A stretch of 64,000 nucleotides of DNA, taken from Thysanoteuthis rhombus. Its lineage: Eukaryota; Mollusca; Cephalopoda; Oegopsida; Thysanoteuthidae. The stretch is taken from positions 15,621,573 through 15,685,572 of the forward strand of contig OY735212.1 of the NCBI GenBank assembly GCA_963457665.1, written 5' to 3'. The stretch's first letter is position 1. The number at the start of each line of letters is the position of its first letter. Below the pieces are notes generated by a model. That model did not search any database. It was not told the origin of the DNA and was given only the letters and a program-made list of their open reading frames with translations. This document shows, piece after piece, positions 12,220 to 22,880 of the stretch. The position numbers were made by a program, and so were the translations under genes.

Positions 12220-12640
12220 TATACTGTGTCAGGTGTGATCAATTGAAAAATTAGAAGAAGGAGAAATCAATGAATAGATTATTCCTTCGCATTTTGTTGG
12301 GCAGTGGTCACTAGAAATGGTGTGAATTTTCAAGAAAACAATCCGGTAAAAACTGGTGACCAATTCAGCATGAACTTACATTGCATATTGACCCCCCCCC
12401 CCCAAAAAAAAAGATTTTGGAGGGTAATTTTCAAAAAAAACATTTTTCCTATGGGAGGAGTTTGTGTACGAAGTACCAAGTTTCTTCGACGAATGGTAAG
12501 GGTAAGCGAAGTCCGGATCGATAGTTAGATACTTAGATAGATACCTACAAATATGAAAACACGTGAACTTAAGCCCAGCAATAGTGATTAAACCGGTCTG
12601 TTGGGGGTAGCAGTGATTAAGGCTCAGCATAAATTCTACA
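12220..12640 (+). repeat. Dispersed repeat family F, copy 4
   Basis: The blocks GTGATCAATTGAAAAAT, GAATAGATTATTCCTTC, TTTTGTTGGGCAGTG, GACCAATTCAGCATGAAC, TTTTGGAGGGTAATTTTC and GGTAAGGGTAAGCGAAGTC align in order with copies 2 and 3. It lacks the first ~60 bp. Poly-C and poly-A interruptions lie at 12392-12413. Confidence 0.75.
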
Positions 12641-13004
12641 GAGGCGATGAAACCGTCTCGGGCCCTGAGGTGAACAGCTTCGAATTTGACATTAGCTTAC
12701 TTGTGGTTAATAGATTTAACACTCATGGTAGGAATAGTCTATAATAATAACCTGCTATCCTATAATTTTGAAAAGAGTCATTATCATTTATTATCTGTAC
12801 CTTGTTGTTTTAAAGACGAGAAATAGTAGAATGAACCCAAAAGACACCAACTATATAGCAACGGCTAGAATATTATGTAAGAGGTTCGTCTAAACGGATC
12901 CAAAACATATGTGGACATTATAGCATTAGGGTGGTTTTCGATAGAAAAAGAAAAACCCTTCATAACCTGCTGACTGTTGGTCCTTCAAAAGGAAGAGTTT
13001 GACG

Positions 13005-13345
13005 AAGAAATGCATTTACAATATTCCATGTAAGGATGGAAAAATAATTGCCTATGCTTCCGCGAAATTTCATTAAGATTCATCGAGAACTTTCAGAGAT
13101 ATCTTGTGGACAGACATGAACGCGTACATGAATGTGTAAAGAAAGTAGAGATTGATCTCTCAAACAAAACAATTCCTAGATTCACCTCAAAATTTAATCA
13201 ACTCTTCGTACCCCATTACCCACCTTTCCACGGAATTTCATTGAAATTTATTGAGTAATTTTGGAGATACCTTGTAGACAGACAGATATACAGACAGACA
13301 AATGATCGAATACATATACCTCTCCAACTTTGCTAGCAGAGGTAA
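13005..13345 (-). repeat. Dispersed repeat family G (CCTCTGC-type), minus strand
   Basis: On the minus strand it opens ACCTCTGCTAGCAAAGTTGG, passes through TTTGTCTGTCTGTATATCTG and CAATGAAATTCCGTGGAAAG, and continues to TTGATTAAATTTTGAGGTGA and GAATCTAGGAATT. The same order is found at 19985-20345 and part of it at 54345-54690. This style of repeat (GTCTGTCTG followed by a GGATGAAATTT..GTGG stretch) is common in marine invertebrate genomes. The transposon class is not known to me. Confidence 0.7.
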
Positions 13346-13378
13346 TTATGGAATAGGCTGTATTGCACGCATGCTGTG

Positions 13379-13380
<2 letters not shown>

Positions 13381-13420
<40 letters not shown>

Positions 13421-14100
13421 ATGTCTTTTAACGTCCGTCGTTGGACATACGACTTCCCCAGGATTCGCTGCAATTCTCTATCATGAGAATCGCGGGGCCA
13501 GTATCTCCTGAATTTGTCTAGTTCATCTCTCCATTTTGTGTTCTATCGGCCTCAGTTCCTCATGAGATCTCTGGGGATCCATGTTGTGGGACGTGATGTC
13601 CATAGGTTGTCTTTCATTCTTGCAACATGGCCTACCCATTGCTATTTGAGTTATTTAATAGTTTCTATCATGTCACGGACTCCCATTTTCTTCCTTATGT
13701 ACTGTGCTGTCTTGTGATCTCTCCATGTAAGGTTGAGCATGATTCTCTCATGTACACGTTGCATACATTTTGTTTGTAGGTCTGTCTCTTGGTTAGGTTC
13801 CATGTTTCAGCTCCATAAGTGACTATTGGGAGAATGCATTGGTTGTATTTTCTTCTGTTTAGGATTATTGGGATCATCTGATTTTTTAAAGTTGAGCTTG
13901 CTCTGCCAAAGGCTTGCCATCCCAGAGTGATTCTTCGCTTGATTTCCTCCCCTTTTGAGGATCTCATGGAGATTTGTTGTCCTAGGAAGATGAAGTGGTC
14001 AACCTTGCCGAGTTTTGCGTCTTCTATCTTGACATTTATGTTCTTATTCTCGACATGATTGTTGCACATGATTTTCGTTTTACTGAAGTTCATGTGTAGC
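13381..14100 (-). pseudogene. Non-LTR retrotransposon, reverse transcriptase C-terminal part and 3' end
   Basis: The minus strand encodes the C-terminal end of a LINE reverse transcriptase and the following region. An open part runs from about 14095 down to 13695 and contains LHMNFSKTKIMCNN, KVDHFIFLGQQIS, EIKRRITLGWQAFGRAS and YGAETWNLTKRQ. The reading then shifts frame and continues as a Trp-rich tail (WIPRD, NTKWRDELDKFRRYW, GKSYVQRRTLKD). The element ends in a TGA-trinucleotide array (CAT repeats at 13383-13420 on the plus strand). Such tails are typical of 5'-truncated RTE- or CR1-like copies. The palm with the catalytic YADD box and the endonuclease are missing. Six other 3' fragments of the same family lie in this window. 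Confidence 0.85.
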
Positions 14101-14440
14101 TGTGAATAGAATAACTTACATTGAAAATAGAATAATTTACGAGCGTTGAGGTTAACGTTCATTTTTTCCCCGGTTGCTGCCATTTTTTGTTTTGCTCTGA
14201 TGGTGAAAGAAATCCTCCCTTTTATACGGGCAGTACACCCGAAGAATGTCGGAGAAGGAAAAAAGATGAGGAAGAAAGTTAAACGAGACCGGGGAGGGGA
14301 AAAAGGAAAAAAAAAGAAAGAGAAGAAGCACAGGGGAGGGCAAAATGGTGACGAACAAGAGCAGGAAAGAAGATATACTAGGATGGAGAGGGTGAAGCAC
14401 ATAAATGAGGAGGAAGAAGAAGAAGAATATCATTATTGAC
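14101..14440. other. Purine-rich low-complexity stretch
   Basis: The plus strand is A/G-rich (GGAGGGGAAAAAGG, AAAGAAAGAGAAGAAG, GAGGAAGAAGAAGAAG). It produces Lys/Glu-rich frames on the plus strand and Phe/Ser/Pro-rich frames on the minus strand. I see no gene. Confidence 0.6.
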
Positions 14441-14499
14441 AAATCTCCAGGTGGTGCAGAATTTTAATATCCTCGTAATTAGCCAATACATATTAGACA

Positions 14500-14502
<3 letters not shown>

Positions 14503-14578
<76 letters not shown>

Positions 14579-14598
14579 CACATATATATATACACACA

Positions 14599-14660
<62 letters not shown>

Positions 14661-14695
14661 CACACACACATATATATATATATACACACACACAC

Positions 14696-14745
<50 letters not shown>

Positions 14746-14758
14746 TTATATATATACA

Positions 14759-14790
<32 letters not shown>
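14503..14790. repeat. (TA)n with (CA)n and (CATA)n blocks
   Basis: A TA array of about 34 units is followed by alternating CA and TA blocks and a (CATA)n run at 14755-14786. All frames here are repeat translations. Confidence 0.97.
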
Positions 14791-14792
<2 letters not shown>

Positions 14793-14946
14793 ATATGCGT
14801 TACTTTATACATAAAATTCAATTTGAAATGATCTCCCGTTATAACACGGTTATTGTATCACTTAACGTAGACAACGTAAATAGAATAAACAATTTGAGAA
14901 AATGGGGCTGCTGCAGGAACCAATTTATAATCATTCTGCTGAATCA
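14790..14946 (-). mobile_element. SINE family A tail (minus strand, 5' truncated)
   Basis: On the minus strand it reads CTGCAGCAGCCCCATTTT, TTTATTCTATTTACGTTGTC, ACCGTGTTATAACGGGAGAT and CATTTCAAATTG. This is the family A body after the B box. The tRNA-like head is replaced by ATTCTGCTGAATC and then a TA array. Confidence 0.7.
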
Positions 14947-14954
14947 TATATATC

Positions 14955-15102
<148 letters not shown>

Positions 15103-15640
15103 GGCTAAATACGGATATTTTGAAATATCATTATTCGCTAGATCAACTCATGTATATGTCCAAAGCCAGCTTTTACGACAAAAAAATCATTTTGAAAATT
15201 TGCTGTCGCGGTTGAGGTCAATGCCCGACTCTTCAGTTATAGCAAGAATGAGTAGTGAACGACTTAAGTGAGTAATGGAAATAGAGATTAGAATAAAAAT
15301 TCCACATGAGATTGCTGAGTTGCATAAAGAAAAAGACGAATGAACCTAATTAACTGCATTGGTCTAGATAACATCCAATGATCTAAGATATTTCATCATT
15401 GTCATCATCATCATCACCACCAACCAGAGTGCAAAATGTGTCCGATCCATTTCAGAGGATTAATTTTACCATCTTTATATAGATTCAGAATTGATATAAT
15501 TTGGATTAAAGATTGAAGCATACAAAAATAATAAGAATATTGAGACAAGAGTGAACATTGAAAAGTCATTTACTGGAATCAGAAACCATTGATCCAAATT
15601 CTGTCAATTTTGAAAGTTCTATAAGCATTTTAAAATGATC
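15103..15640. other. No recognisable gene
   Basis: AT-rich DNA with one short CAT-rich run at about 15395-15420. No coding signal. Confidence 0.55.
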
Positions 15641-15876
15641 TTCTCATATGTATCTATCTCTTCATATCTATCTCTTCACATTCATTTATCTCGTCATATC
15701 TTTTTATCTATCAATATATCAATCCATCTACAAATCAATCTATCAACATATCAATCTATCTCTCTTTTCATATCTATCTAACTCTACATATTTATTTATC
15801 TATCTCAATCCGTTGATATCTATCTACATCTATCTATCTCAATCTACTGATATCTATCTTTTTGTTCGTATTTATG

Positions 15877-15952
<76 letters not shown>

Positions 15953-16088
15953 CTTATACATATATAAATATCTTATACATATATATATGTATATATCTAT
16001 ATATATATATATATTTGTATATATCGATATCTATCTGTCAGTCTATTCATATCTATCTAAACATGTATCTATATCAATCTATCTGTGC

Positions 16089-16150
<62 letters not shown>
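15641..16150. repeat. Degenerate (ATCT)n satellite with TA arrays
   Basis: Imperfect TATC/ATCTATCT repeats cover about 15645-15860 and 16025-16092. TA arrays lie at 15878-15934 and 16092-16149. A similar GATA-type region occurs at 45160-45660. Confidence 0.9.
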
Positions 16151-16199
16151 AGTCAATTCATAATCCACATTAATACGAACCCCAGAGACATTCTTTGGG

Positions 16200-16780
16200 A
16201 TGCTATGGGAAGGAGAGTTAATTTTGCAGTACATCATTTTTTTTTCTTTTTTCAACTTATTTAAAATTGTTATAAAAAGTAACAAAAATTTTGTTTGAAT
16301 GCAGGAAGCTACCCGCTGAAAGACTTAATAAGGAGAGGCAACAGACTCAAATTGAAGATTCTCGCAAGTACTAGGTGTGCCGGGTGGAGGAGAATTGTTA
16401 TCATAGAACACAATTGGGAAACCACCTATACTTCTTCATACGCCCCCCCCTACTTTCCTGCCTTGGTTCCTCCCCCGGAGAAAAACCCTGACGTCTATTT
16501 CCCTGGCTCATCCACCCCAGCAATTTCTCTCAGACTTCTCCAACCCAGCTCTCATAAAAAAAGAACCAGCAAATAAGTAGGTAGATATTGGTAGGTAGAT
16601 ATCTGAATCATCAGCGTGCTGTTCCTGCAAATAACCGCCCTCCCTTCCGTGATTCTCACCTTATCGCCGCCCCCGCGCCCGCCTATGCCCTCCTCCTTAT
16701 AGCCTCATCCACCCCACCAAGTGACTCCCAACCCTACGTCTTTCTCTCTCAATCTAAATATACATCTTACTACTCACCAT
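16200..16780. other. Pyrimidine/C-rich segment, no gene recognised
   Basis: Segments near 16440-16530 and 16620-16750 are rich in CCC and TCC and differ in base composition from their neighbours. Open frames at 16295-16576 and 16588-16797 are Pro/Ser-rich without recognisable domains. Confidence 0.45.
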
Positions 16781-17096
16781 CAGTGTGCCCAATTTAGATG
16801 TTTTCCATCTAAATCTAGACGTTTTCGATAGCGTCTAGATATCAGAAATTGCAAATCAGACGATCTGTGGTAAAGTAAGCAATATTCTTATTTAATTTAT
16901 AATAATAAACCAAGTAATGCTTTTAAAAAAAAGTAAATATTGACGATTAGAGTCACAATTAATGTATTGATAATATATGATATGTTTCCAAGATTTAAGA
17001 TGTATTTGTGGAGAATCTAGATGTTTCTGGATGTTTTTAGATGTTTTTTTTACCCAATTTTAGCTGTAAACTTGAAGATAAATCAGGCAACTCTGG
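16781..17096 (+). mobile_element. MITE family 1, copy a (about 316 bp)
   Basis: It starts CAGTGTGCCCAATTTAGATG and ends CAGGCAACTCTGG, so the ends are inverted relatives (CAGTGTTGCC and its complement). Subterminal TAGATG/CATCTA motifs occur on both sides: CTAAATCTAGACG at the left and CTAGATGTTTCTGGATG at the right. The same layout and length occur at 25560-25870 and 47780-48076. No coding sequence is present, so it is a non-autonomous DNA transposon. Target-site duplications were not clear by eye. Confidence 0.75.
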
Positions 17097-17399
17097 TCTT
17101 TCTTCTTCAATCTAAATATAAATGTTGACTTCTCTACATATCTAGCCAATAGTCGTAAGATTAAAACACTTTTAGCCTTTACATCAACTCCTCCATAAAT
17201 ATCATCCCATTATAACGTCATTGGTGAATAAAGATATGAATATACGATAATACATAATATTGTGGGTGAAATAGCGAAATAAGTGTTTCTTTCTAACTCA
17301 ACAAAAGTTATTATAAATAAACTTTGTAACTATCTACCTTCATCTTAATTACTGTTGCTTCTTCACAGCAACTAAGCTCGGGCTCAATTCCTTCCAGCA

Positions 17400-17515
17400 G
17401 TGAATAAATAAACAAAGGAATAAAGAAAAAAGTTGTTGGTAGGAATCGAACCTCTGGTGTTCTATGCACAACCGTACTTACTAATGAACTACACGACCTC
17501 AGTGACAAGTGACAG
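17400..17515 (-). mobile_element. tRNA-derived SINE head, family D (minus strand)
   Basis: The minus strand carries an A-box-like TAGTTCATTAGTAAG and a B box (GAGGTTCGATTCC), then a T-rich stretch. It is probably a SINE head. A tRNA gene is unlikely because no clean acceptor stem was found. Confidence 0.5.
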
Positions 17516-17639
17516 AACAATCAAGATGATGGTAATTAGTAGCAACCATTATTAATAATCCTTTGAAATGCTTCATCTAATGAGATAATTTTTCAAATAG
17601 AAAATTGAAAAAGTTGAGATCCGTTATCCTCAGATGTTA

Positions 17640-17910
17640 ACATCATCAGTAGTCTTTTAACGTCCGTCGTTGGACATACGACTTCCCCAGGATTCGCCAA
17701 AATTTTCTCTCATGGGCGTCACGGAGACAATATTTCTTGAATCTGTCTAGTTCATCTCTCCATCTTGTGTTCTGTCGGCCTCGGTTTCTTATGTGATCTC
17801 TGGGGATCCATGTTGTGAGACGTGATGTCCATCGGTTGTCTCTCATTCTTGCAACATGGCCTGCTCATTGCCATTTGAGTTTTTTAATAGTTTCTATGGT
17901 GTCACGGAAA
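17640..17910 (-). pseudogene. Non-LTR retrotransposon 3' end (minus strand)
   Basis: An open frame at 17646-17846 on the minus strand encodes the family's C-terminal tail (RLTTWIPRDHIRNRGRQN, WRDELDRFKKYC, GKSYVQRRTLKDY) and then a short TGATGA end. It aligns frame for frame with the end of the 13.4-kb copy. It is 5' truncated and lacks all reverse transcriptase motifs. Confidence 0.8.
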
Positions 17911-19284
17911 TAACCCTTATTTCCTATACATCATTTTAAAAATTACTCTATCTTTTTATGACGAGATATCTCTCTGACAAGTTCGTTTTACCCAAAAATA
18001 ATGGTTTCAGGTTTTAGATTTTTTGAAGATTATAGGCGATATTTTTGTTTTAAAATCCGTAATTCTCTAAGCAAAAAGACGTATTTCAAGAGCTTAATAA
18101 AAAGTAGCGTTTATAATTTCAAATCACAGACGTTTGAAACAGCAATCATCATCGTAAGTTCATTTTATTTTTTTTTAAAACTAAGCAAGTTAGAATCATT
18201 ATTCAATTTACTTTTTTCGTTCATTGCAATTATTTCGATAGAGGTTCGATTTTGTTCACAGGGTTAAGATGATATTTCATACATACAAGTAAATGAAAAA
18301 AATTTCCCCTTGGAAAACTGCAATGTGTATGAATAAATCAAAATTCTTGACCAAAACGTATTGTATCCATTCCAATTGCTATCTACCTACACAAAGCAAA
18401 TAAGATTACCTATCTGCTATTCAAATGCTAGGACTCTTTTCGTTGAAGAATCAGCTGACATAAAAATTAATTGAACTGAATCTCAAATGATACTTACTTT
18501 TTTAAGGATGCTATCATTAATTCGCTAGCTATCTGGAGCAGACGGCGGTAAAACATAGAATCATTTCTTAATTTGAAGTTTTACAGCCGCGAGCACCATA
18601 TTTCACGATCGTAGGCGGCATATATCTAAGGATAACTGCCTGGAGGGCGGCTATTTTCAGCTAGTATATATAATCGTCTTTCGGTTTCACTTAACATTTT
18701 TTTTTATTCAGAGTCGTAGTTTACAGTAACCAAACCACGACATTCATGGGAGTGTTGGTGTACTATTATTATCGTGATAGTTATACTTTGGGCTAAGTGG
18801 CAATATATGAGTGCTTTGACGTGAGGTTCTATTTCAAATAAGGAAACAGGGTGGTTATGATGTTCACTTCAGATTAAAATCCTTGTGGAAGGCATGAACC
18901 CGTTTCTTTTGTCTATTTTATTTATTATCATTTTATTAATACCATGCTAGATAAACGTTTGACTAAACAGTAGAATATGAGAACGCAGGTGATCAAGTCT
19001 GAGGTTCTATTTCATATGGGGAAACTGTGTGGCTTGTGTAACCTCGCTGTTCATAAATTGTCCCTAAAATACATTCAAAATAACCTGAAATCAAAATGAA
19101 ATTAAAACTAGTGCAGTGCTTCATTTTCATTTACAATCAGTCAAGTAATTATTACAACTTTAAATGCATCACGTAGTTATCAGCTCAATTTTGATCTGAA
19201 AATTTCACTGCTTAGTGTTTGATATGTGTGAGTAATATTCGCCACTGAATCAAGTGCATTGACAATTTAGAAGATTATGTTGAA
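17911..19284. other. No recognisable gene
   Basis: AT-rich DNA. The frame at 18001-18267 is Phe/Lys/Ser-rich and looks like chance. Nothing else was recognised. Confidence 0.5.
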
Positions 19285-19790
19285 AAATTGATATTGTTGG
19301 GTAAAGTAAATGTTTTTTCATCATTAGGCTACAGACTCAATGGCGTCTTGCCGATGGGTGACGGTTACGTAGTCAGCTATGAAGCTGAAGCGGGGAACTT
19401 GACCAAAAGATTGGCTCTCGAACTAAGAACCATGCGACGTGCGCAAGAAAGGGTTATGTTTGGCGTCACATGGAGAGATCACAAGACTGCACTGTATAAT
19501 AGAGGAAAAACGGGAGACAGAGATATCATAGGATCTATCAGGAAACTGATATGGCAATGAGCTGGTGATGTTACAAGAATGGCAGACAAACGCTGGACAT
19601 AACGACTCCTAGAGATCATATGCGAAACAGTGACCGATAGAAAATAAAATAGAGGGACGGTCTAGGCAGGCTCAGCAGATATTGGCGCCGCCGCGTCTGT
19701 GATAGACATATCCAGCGAAACCCGGGAAAGGATTATGCCCAACGGCAGACGTTGAAATAATAATGATGATCATGTTAAGAGACATTATTA
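19285..19790 (+). pseudogene. Non-LTR retrotransposon, reverse transcriptase C-terminus and 3' end (plus strand)
   Basis: The open part (about 19320-19560) reads LTKRLALELRTMRRAQERVM and then FGVTWRDHKTALYNRGKTGD. This is the family's conserved stretch after the YGAETW motif, which here has mutated to YEAEAG. A stop replaces the next Trp at 19558. The tail continues with stops to an AATAATGATGATCATG end. Its variants (RAQERVM, RDHKTA) differ from the 13.4-kb copy, so at least two subfamilies are present. Confidence 0.8.
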
Positions 19791-19984
19791 TCTTCAGATA
19801 TAAAGGATAACAAAAAAACTTCCGGACAATAAAAGTTAACGGTGATTTATCATTAAGAAAGGGGACTAAGCCAAGTCGATCCGAATATGTTACAGGCCAT
19901 CTAGAAGGACGTGATACAGATTTTCCCTAACCACGTGAGAGATCTGTGATTTACATCGATAACAAAGCACTCTGTTACTTCAAT

Positions 19985-20345
19985 TTCTTTTTACCTCTGC
20001 CAACTAAGTTGAAAGAGATATCCATTCATTGGTGTCGGTTTGTCTGACTGTCTATCTATTTGTCTACAAAGGTTCTGGCTGAATTTACATGATATTTCGT
20101 GGATATTTCAGCAATGGGTCATGGAAGAAATGATTAAATTTGGGGGTGGATCCAGGAATTTTCCTCCCTACATCGTAGCTATACGTCCACACGATACGAT
20201 ATCACTAACATTCTCAATGGATCCCGATGACATTTCGTCCAGGGGCGGGCCATGGGCTAAGGAAGAATCGATTAAATTTGAAGATGGACCTACGGACTTT
20301 TTACAGTTACCTACCCTACATCGTAACTATTTGTAAACTGATTTT
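19985..20345 (+). repeat. Dispersed repeat family G, plus strand
   Basis: It opens TTACCTCTGCCAACTAAGTT, then GGTTTGTCTGACTGTC, ACATGATATTTCGTGGATA and AATGATTAAATTTGGGGGTG. A second internal repeat of the same block follows at 20230-20300 (GGAAGAATCGATTAAATTTG). The open frame at 20040-20336 is a by-product. Confidence 0.7.
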
Positions 20346-20739
20346 CATTCAGTTTTACTTAAAGTAGCGTAGGCAGAGGATTAATTAGTCAGTTTTGTTA
20401 TCGTAACCACATTAACGATTATTGTTTGTTTGTTATTGTTTAATTGTTCCTGTTACACTGACCTGCTCTGATTTCGAATCAGTGGAGAAAGAGGGGAGAT
20501 GGTTAATTACATTGTAGGTAATTGCAGCCAATTGGCCAATTAAGAATATAACCAGCCTGCCCGTTGCAAGATCAAAATCAACCCCTACTTCCATTCCGAC
20601 TGATTACTGCAAATTTTGCATCGTGTATATTTATACTAAATAAAAAAAATTATAAAAATGTATCTTTTGGTATTGATGTGTTCATTTATAAGAATGAAAT
20701 GAGCCGTAAATGTAAGATGAACTTAGTTGATTTAGAAGA

Positions 20740-20890
20740 TCGTCGATTTAGCTCAATCGGTGAGATACCAGCCTACAAATCTGATGACCGTGCATTCAAA
20801 TCACGGTAGGGGAATGTTGATTATTTTTCCCCTAAATTTGGTGAGGATTGTTCTTGCTGTTCTTTTCACGGTAGAAAACAAAGTCAATCC
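20740..20890 (+). mobile_element. tRNA-derived SINE, family C
   Basis: The A box is TTTAGCTCAATCGGTGAGA and the B-box-like part is GCATTCAAATCACGG. The body is GGTGAGGATTGTTCTTG then ACGGTAGAAAACAAAGTCAA. Related copies are at 22775-22880 (-), 32385-32520 (+) and 48625-48780 (-). Confidence 0.75.
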
Positions 20891-20894
20891 CCAA

Positions 20895-21095
20895 CCAGAG
20901 TTGCCAATTCAGATCTAATTTTTAAATTTTTCGATCTTGGAAGTCATTTTTAAATGAAGAAAAATCAGAAAACATCTCGTTTGGCAACACTAGACTTCGA
21001 AATATGGAAATGGATAATCTAGATATTTTCAACAATAGATTCACAAAAACCAGAACTCGAAAAAAAAAAATATTTGGCAACCCTACACCAGACTT
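20895..21095. mobile_element. Short TIR element(s) with CAGAGTTGCCAA ends
   Basis: CCAGAGTTGCCAATTCAGAT at 20895 is matched in inverted form by TTTGGCAACACTAG ending near 20993. A second copy of the right end (TTTGGCAACCCTA) lies at about 21074. The internal TCTAGATATT-type motifs relate it to MITE family 1. Confidence 0.5.
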
Positions 21096-21385
21096 GCACT
21101 AGAGTTTGACAAAATCATTCACAACTGGGGGAGGGGACAATGATTCTCGGGGACTTGGGCAAGTGGCTTCGGTTCAAACAAACTTATGGTGTGAACTAGG
21201 GTGTCCCAAACCTTTTTTAATCACCTCTTTTGATCATTTTTTAATCATCCCCTAAATTTCCGAATGAAACTAAAATGACAATATACTTACGTTGTGACCC
21301 TTGTTCTTGATGTTTTTCCGTTGGATTCTCAATATTTGGATCGATATTTATGAATTTTAGTCATGTCTCCTTGCCTTTATATATT
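21096..21385. other. No gene; possible hAT end
   Basis: GGTGTCCCAAACCTTTTTTA at 21200-21219 resembles a hAT terminal motif. Nothing else was recognised. Confidence 0.4.
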
Positions 21386-21388
21386 CAT

Positions 21389-21605
21389 ATATATGATGAA
21401 GTGAAGATTCACTGCACAAACACGTTTAAGCTAAGACAGGACAGAAACATGAACGTGTTTGTGTAACGAATCCTTACTTCATCATATTTTAATCTCTAAT
21501 CTAAATCAACGTAAGATTTAATGTTGAATGTATCGAGCGCTTTATGAAATAAACCCATCACACATCGGATAATGTATTATATTACATTGTATCCCTGATT
21601 TGTAT
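21389..21605 (+). mobile_element. Decayed hammerhead-family hairpin element
   Basis: Arms at about 21391-21425 and 21452-21485 are inverted repeats of roughly 34 bp with only a few mismatches (ATGATGAAGTGAAGATTCAC against its partner). The right arm holds the 3' half of the 57.8-kb hammerhead (ACAGAAACATG then GTTTGTGTAACGAATCC), but the CUGAUGA core is lost. The following 120 bp (TGTATCGAGCGCTTTATGAA, ATCCCTGATTTGTATTGTG) recurs at 36.1 and 42.1 kb and leads into a TA array. Confidence 0.6.
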
Positions 21606-21606
21606 T

Positions 21607-21607
<1 letters not shown>

Positions 21608-21700
<93 letters not shown>
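21608..21700. repeat. (TA)n microsatellite
   Basis: About 45 TA units between the hairpin element and a family A SINE. Confidence 0.97.
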
Positions 21701-21702
<2 letters not shown>

Positions 21703-21885
21703 GAAGTGGCTACCCTATCGGTCAAACGTTCGATTTCTGCAGCAGCCCCATCCTCTTCAATTGTTTATTCTTTTTACGTTGCCTGGGCCAATTGATGCAG
21801 CCACCGTGTAATAACGGGAGATCATTTCAAATAGAGTTTCAACATAGTATAACGCAACTTATAGTCAATTTAATCGGATCATATC
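21701..21885 (+). mobile_element. SINE family A, head truncated by the TA array
   Basis: It begins inside the tRNA-like part (GAAGTGGCTACCCTATCGGT, CGTTCGATTTCTGC). The complete body and tail follow (GCAGCAGCCCCA, TTTATTCTTTTTACGTTG, CCGTGTAATAACGGGAGATC, CATTTCAAATAGAGTTTC, ATAACGCAACTTATAG). Confidence 0.75.
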
Positions 21886-21904
21886 TTCATTTCTGGATGA
21901 TATA

Positions 21905-22190
21905 ATTGTCTGCGTTAGAAACAGGGTAGACATGGACAGTGAATGAACAAAATGAGGAAAGAGGGTATTAATCGGCTATCTTGGTCTTAGCATTATCAGT
22001 GGCTGTTTAGCTCAAAGGTAAGAGCAACAAAACGCTGAAGCGGCTGCCTTATTGGTTATAGGTTCGAATCCTGAAGCAGTCTCGTTTTATTTAATTGTTT
22101 ATTCTATTATTGTGCTCTAGGCCAAATGAAATACTCACCGTGTAGTAACGGATGATCATTCCAAATGGAGTTTTTCTATTTATCTATGTA
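21905..22190 (+). mobile_element. SINE family A, near full length
   Basis: This is the best copy in the window. The leader is GACAGTGAATGAACAAAATG. The tRNA-like head spans about 22001-22083 with A box TAGCTCAAAGGTAAGAGC and B box GGTTCGAATCC. The body is TTTATTCTATTATTG and the tail ACCGTGTAGTAACGGATGAT and CATTCCAAATGG. It lies directly behind the truncated copy in the same orientation. Confidence 0.8.
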
Positions 22191-22334
22191 TGTATATGAA
22201 TATATACAAGAGTCAAACAATGTGCAATCCACCAAGCGGGAGTAGCTGTTCCTAATTTGTTGACTTTTACTCATAAAACAAGTTATTTTTTAAAGTAAAA
22301 TCTATTTGTACGTGACAACCTACGGACCCTCCCT

Positions 22335-22395
22335 TCATCAGCCCAATATTCGCCCTTTGGGGGAGCGATATCGCCCACGTTGAGAATTACTGAAA
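22335..22395 (-). repeat. hAT-like terminal motif (minus strand)
   Basis: GGGGGAGCGATATCGCCCAC then GTTGAGAATTACTG. On the minus strand this reads CAGTAATTCTCAACGTGGGC, matching the motif at about 10680. No transposase lies beside it. Confidence 0.45.
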
Positions 22396-22774
22396 TAAAC
22401 GCCCGAATCTGACATTGAAATTAGAGTCAAGTAGTAAATACTTTGAAATCAAAACGGACCAGCCTATCCAGAAAAGGAGAGCTGGACTTGAATTGTTTCA
22501 AATAAAAAGAAACCATGTCAAATGTAGCTGTTTTAGCCACAGGGTGGAGCCGAAGGAAGAAGGAATATGCAGCTTACTCAACAAAACGATAGATTTATAA
22601 ATTAGCATCAAAATGTTCAACTCTAGTACAAGTCGGAGGTTGGAGTTGACTTTGTTTTTCCACCGAACCAACAAGAACAAGAACTAGAACAAAAAATCCC
22701 CATCTAATTTAGGGGAGTAAACTCTCCACGGTTTGTCTGTCCTGTCACATTTAACAAAACTGAAATATAGGATT

Positions 22775-22880
22775 AACGTTTCCCTACTGTGATTTGAAAT
22801 TGCAATCAAATGATTGTTAGGCATCTCTCTTATCGACTGAGACAAATTGACAAGTCTTACAGATCTATGAAAATTATGTT
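22775..22880 (-). mobile_element. SINE family C fragment (minus strand)
   Basis: Minus-strand TCAATTTGTCTCAGTCGATA, then GCAATTTCAAATCACAGTAG, corresponds to the A and B boxes of family C. Confidence 0.55.

Noticed and set aside
13695..14402. 235-codon minus-strand frame as one intact protein
   Set aside because: Only the C-terminal ~135 residues match a reverse transcriptase tail. The N-terminal part comes from a neighbouring purine/pyrimidine-rich stretch and its Met is not a real start.
22001..22083. tRNA genes at 22.0, 3.83, 20.75, 32.39, 33.04 and (minus) 9.25, 17.45, 38.24 kb
   Set aside because: A and B boxes are present, but the arms do not form complete cloverleafs. The same flanking bodies recur at several loci, so these are tRNA-derived SINEs.
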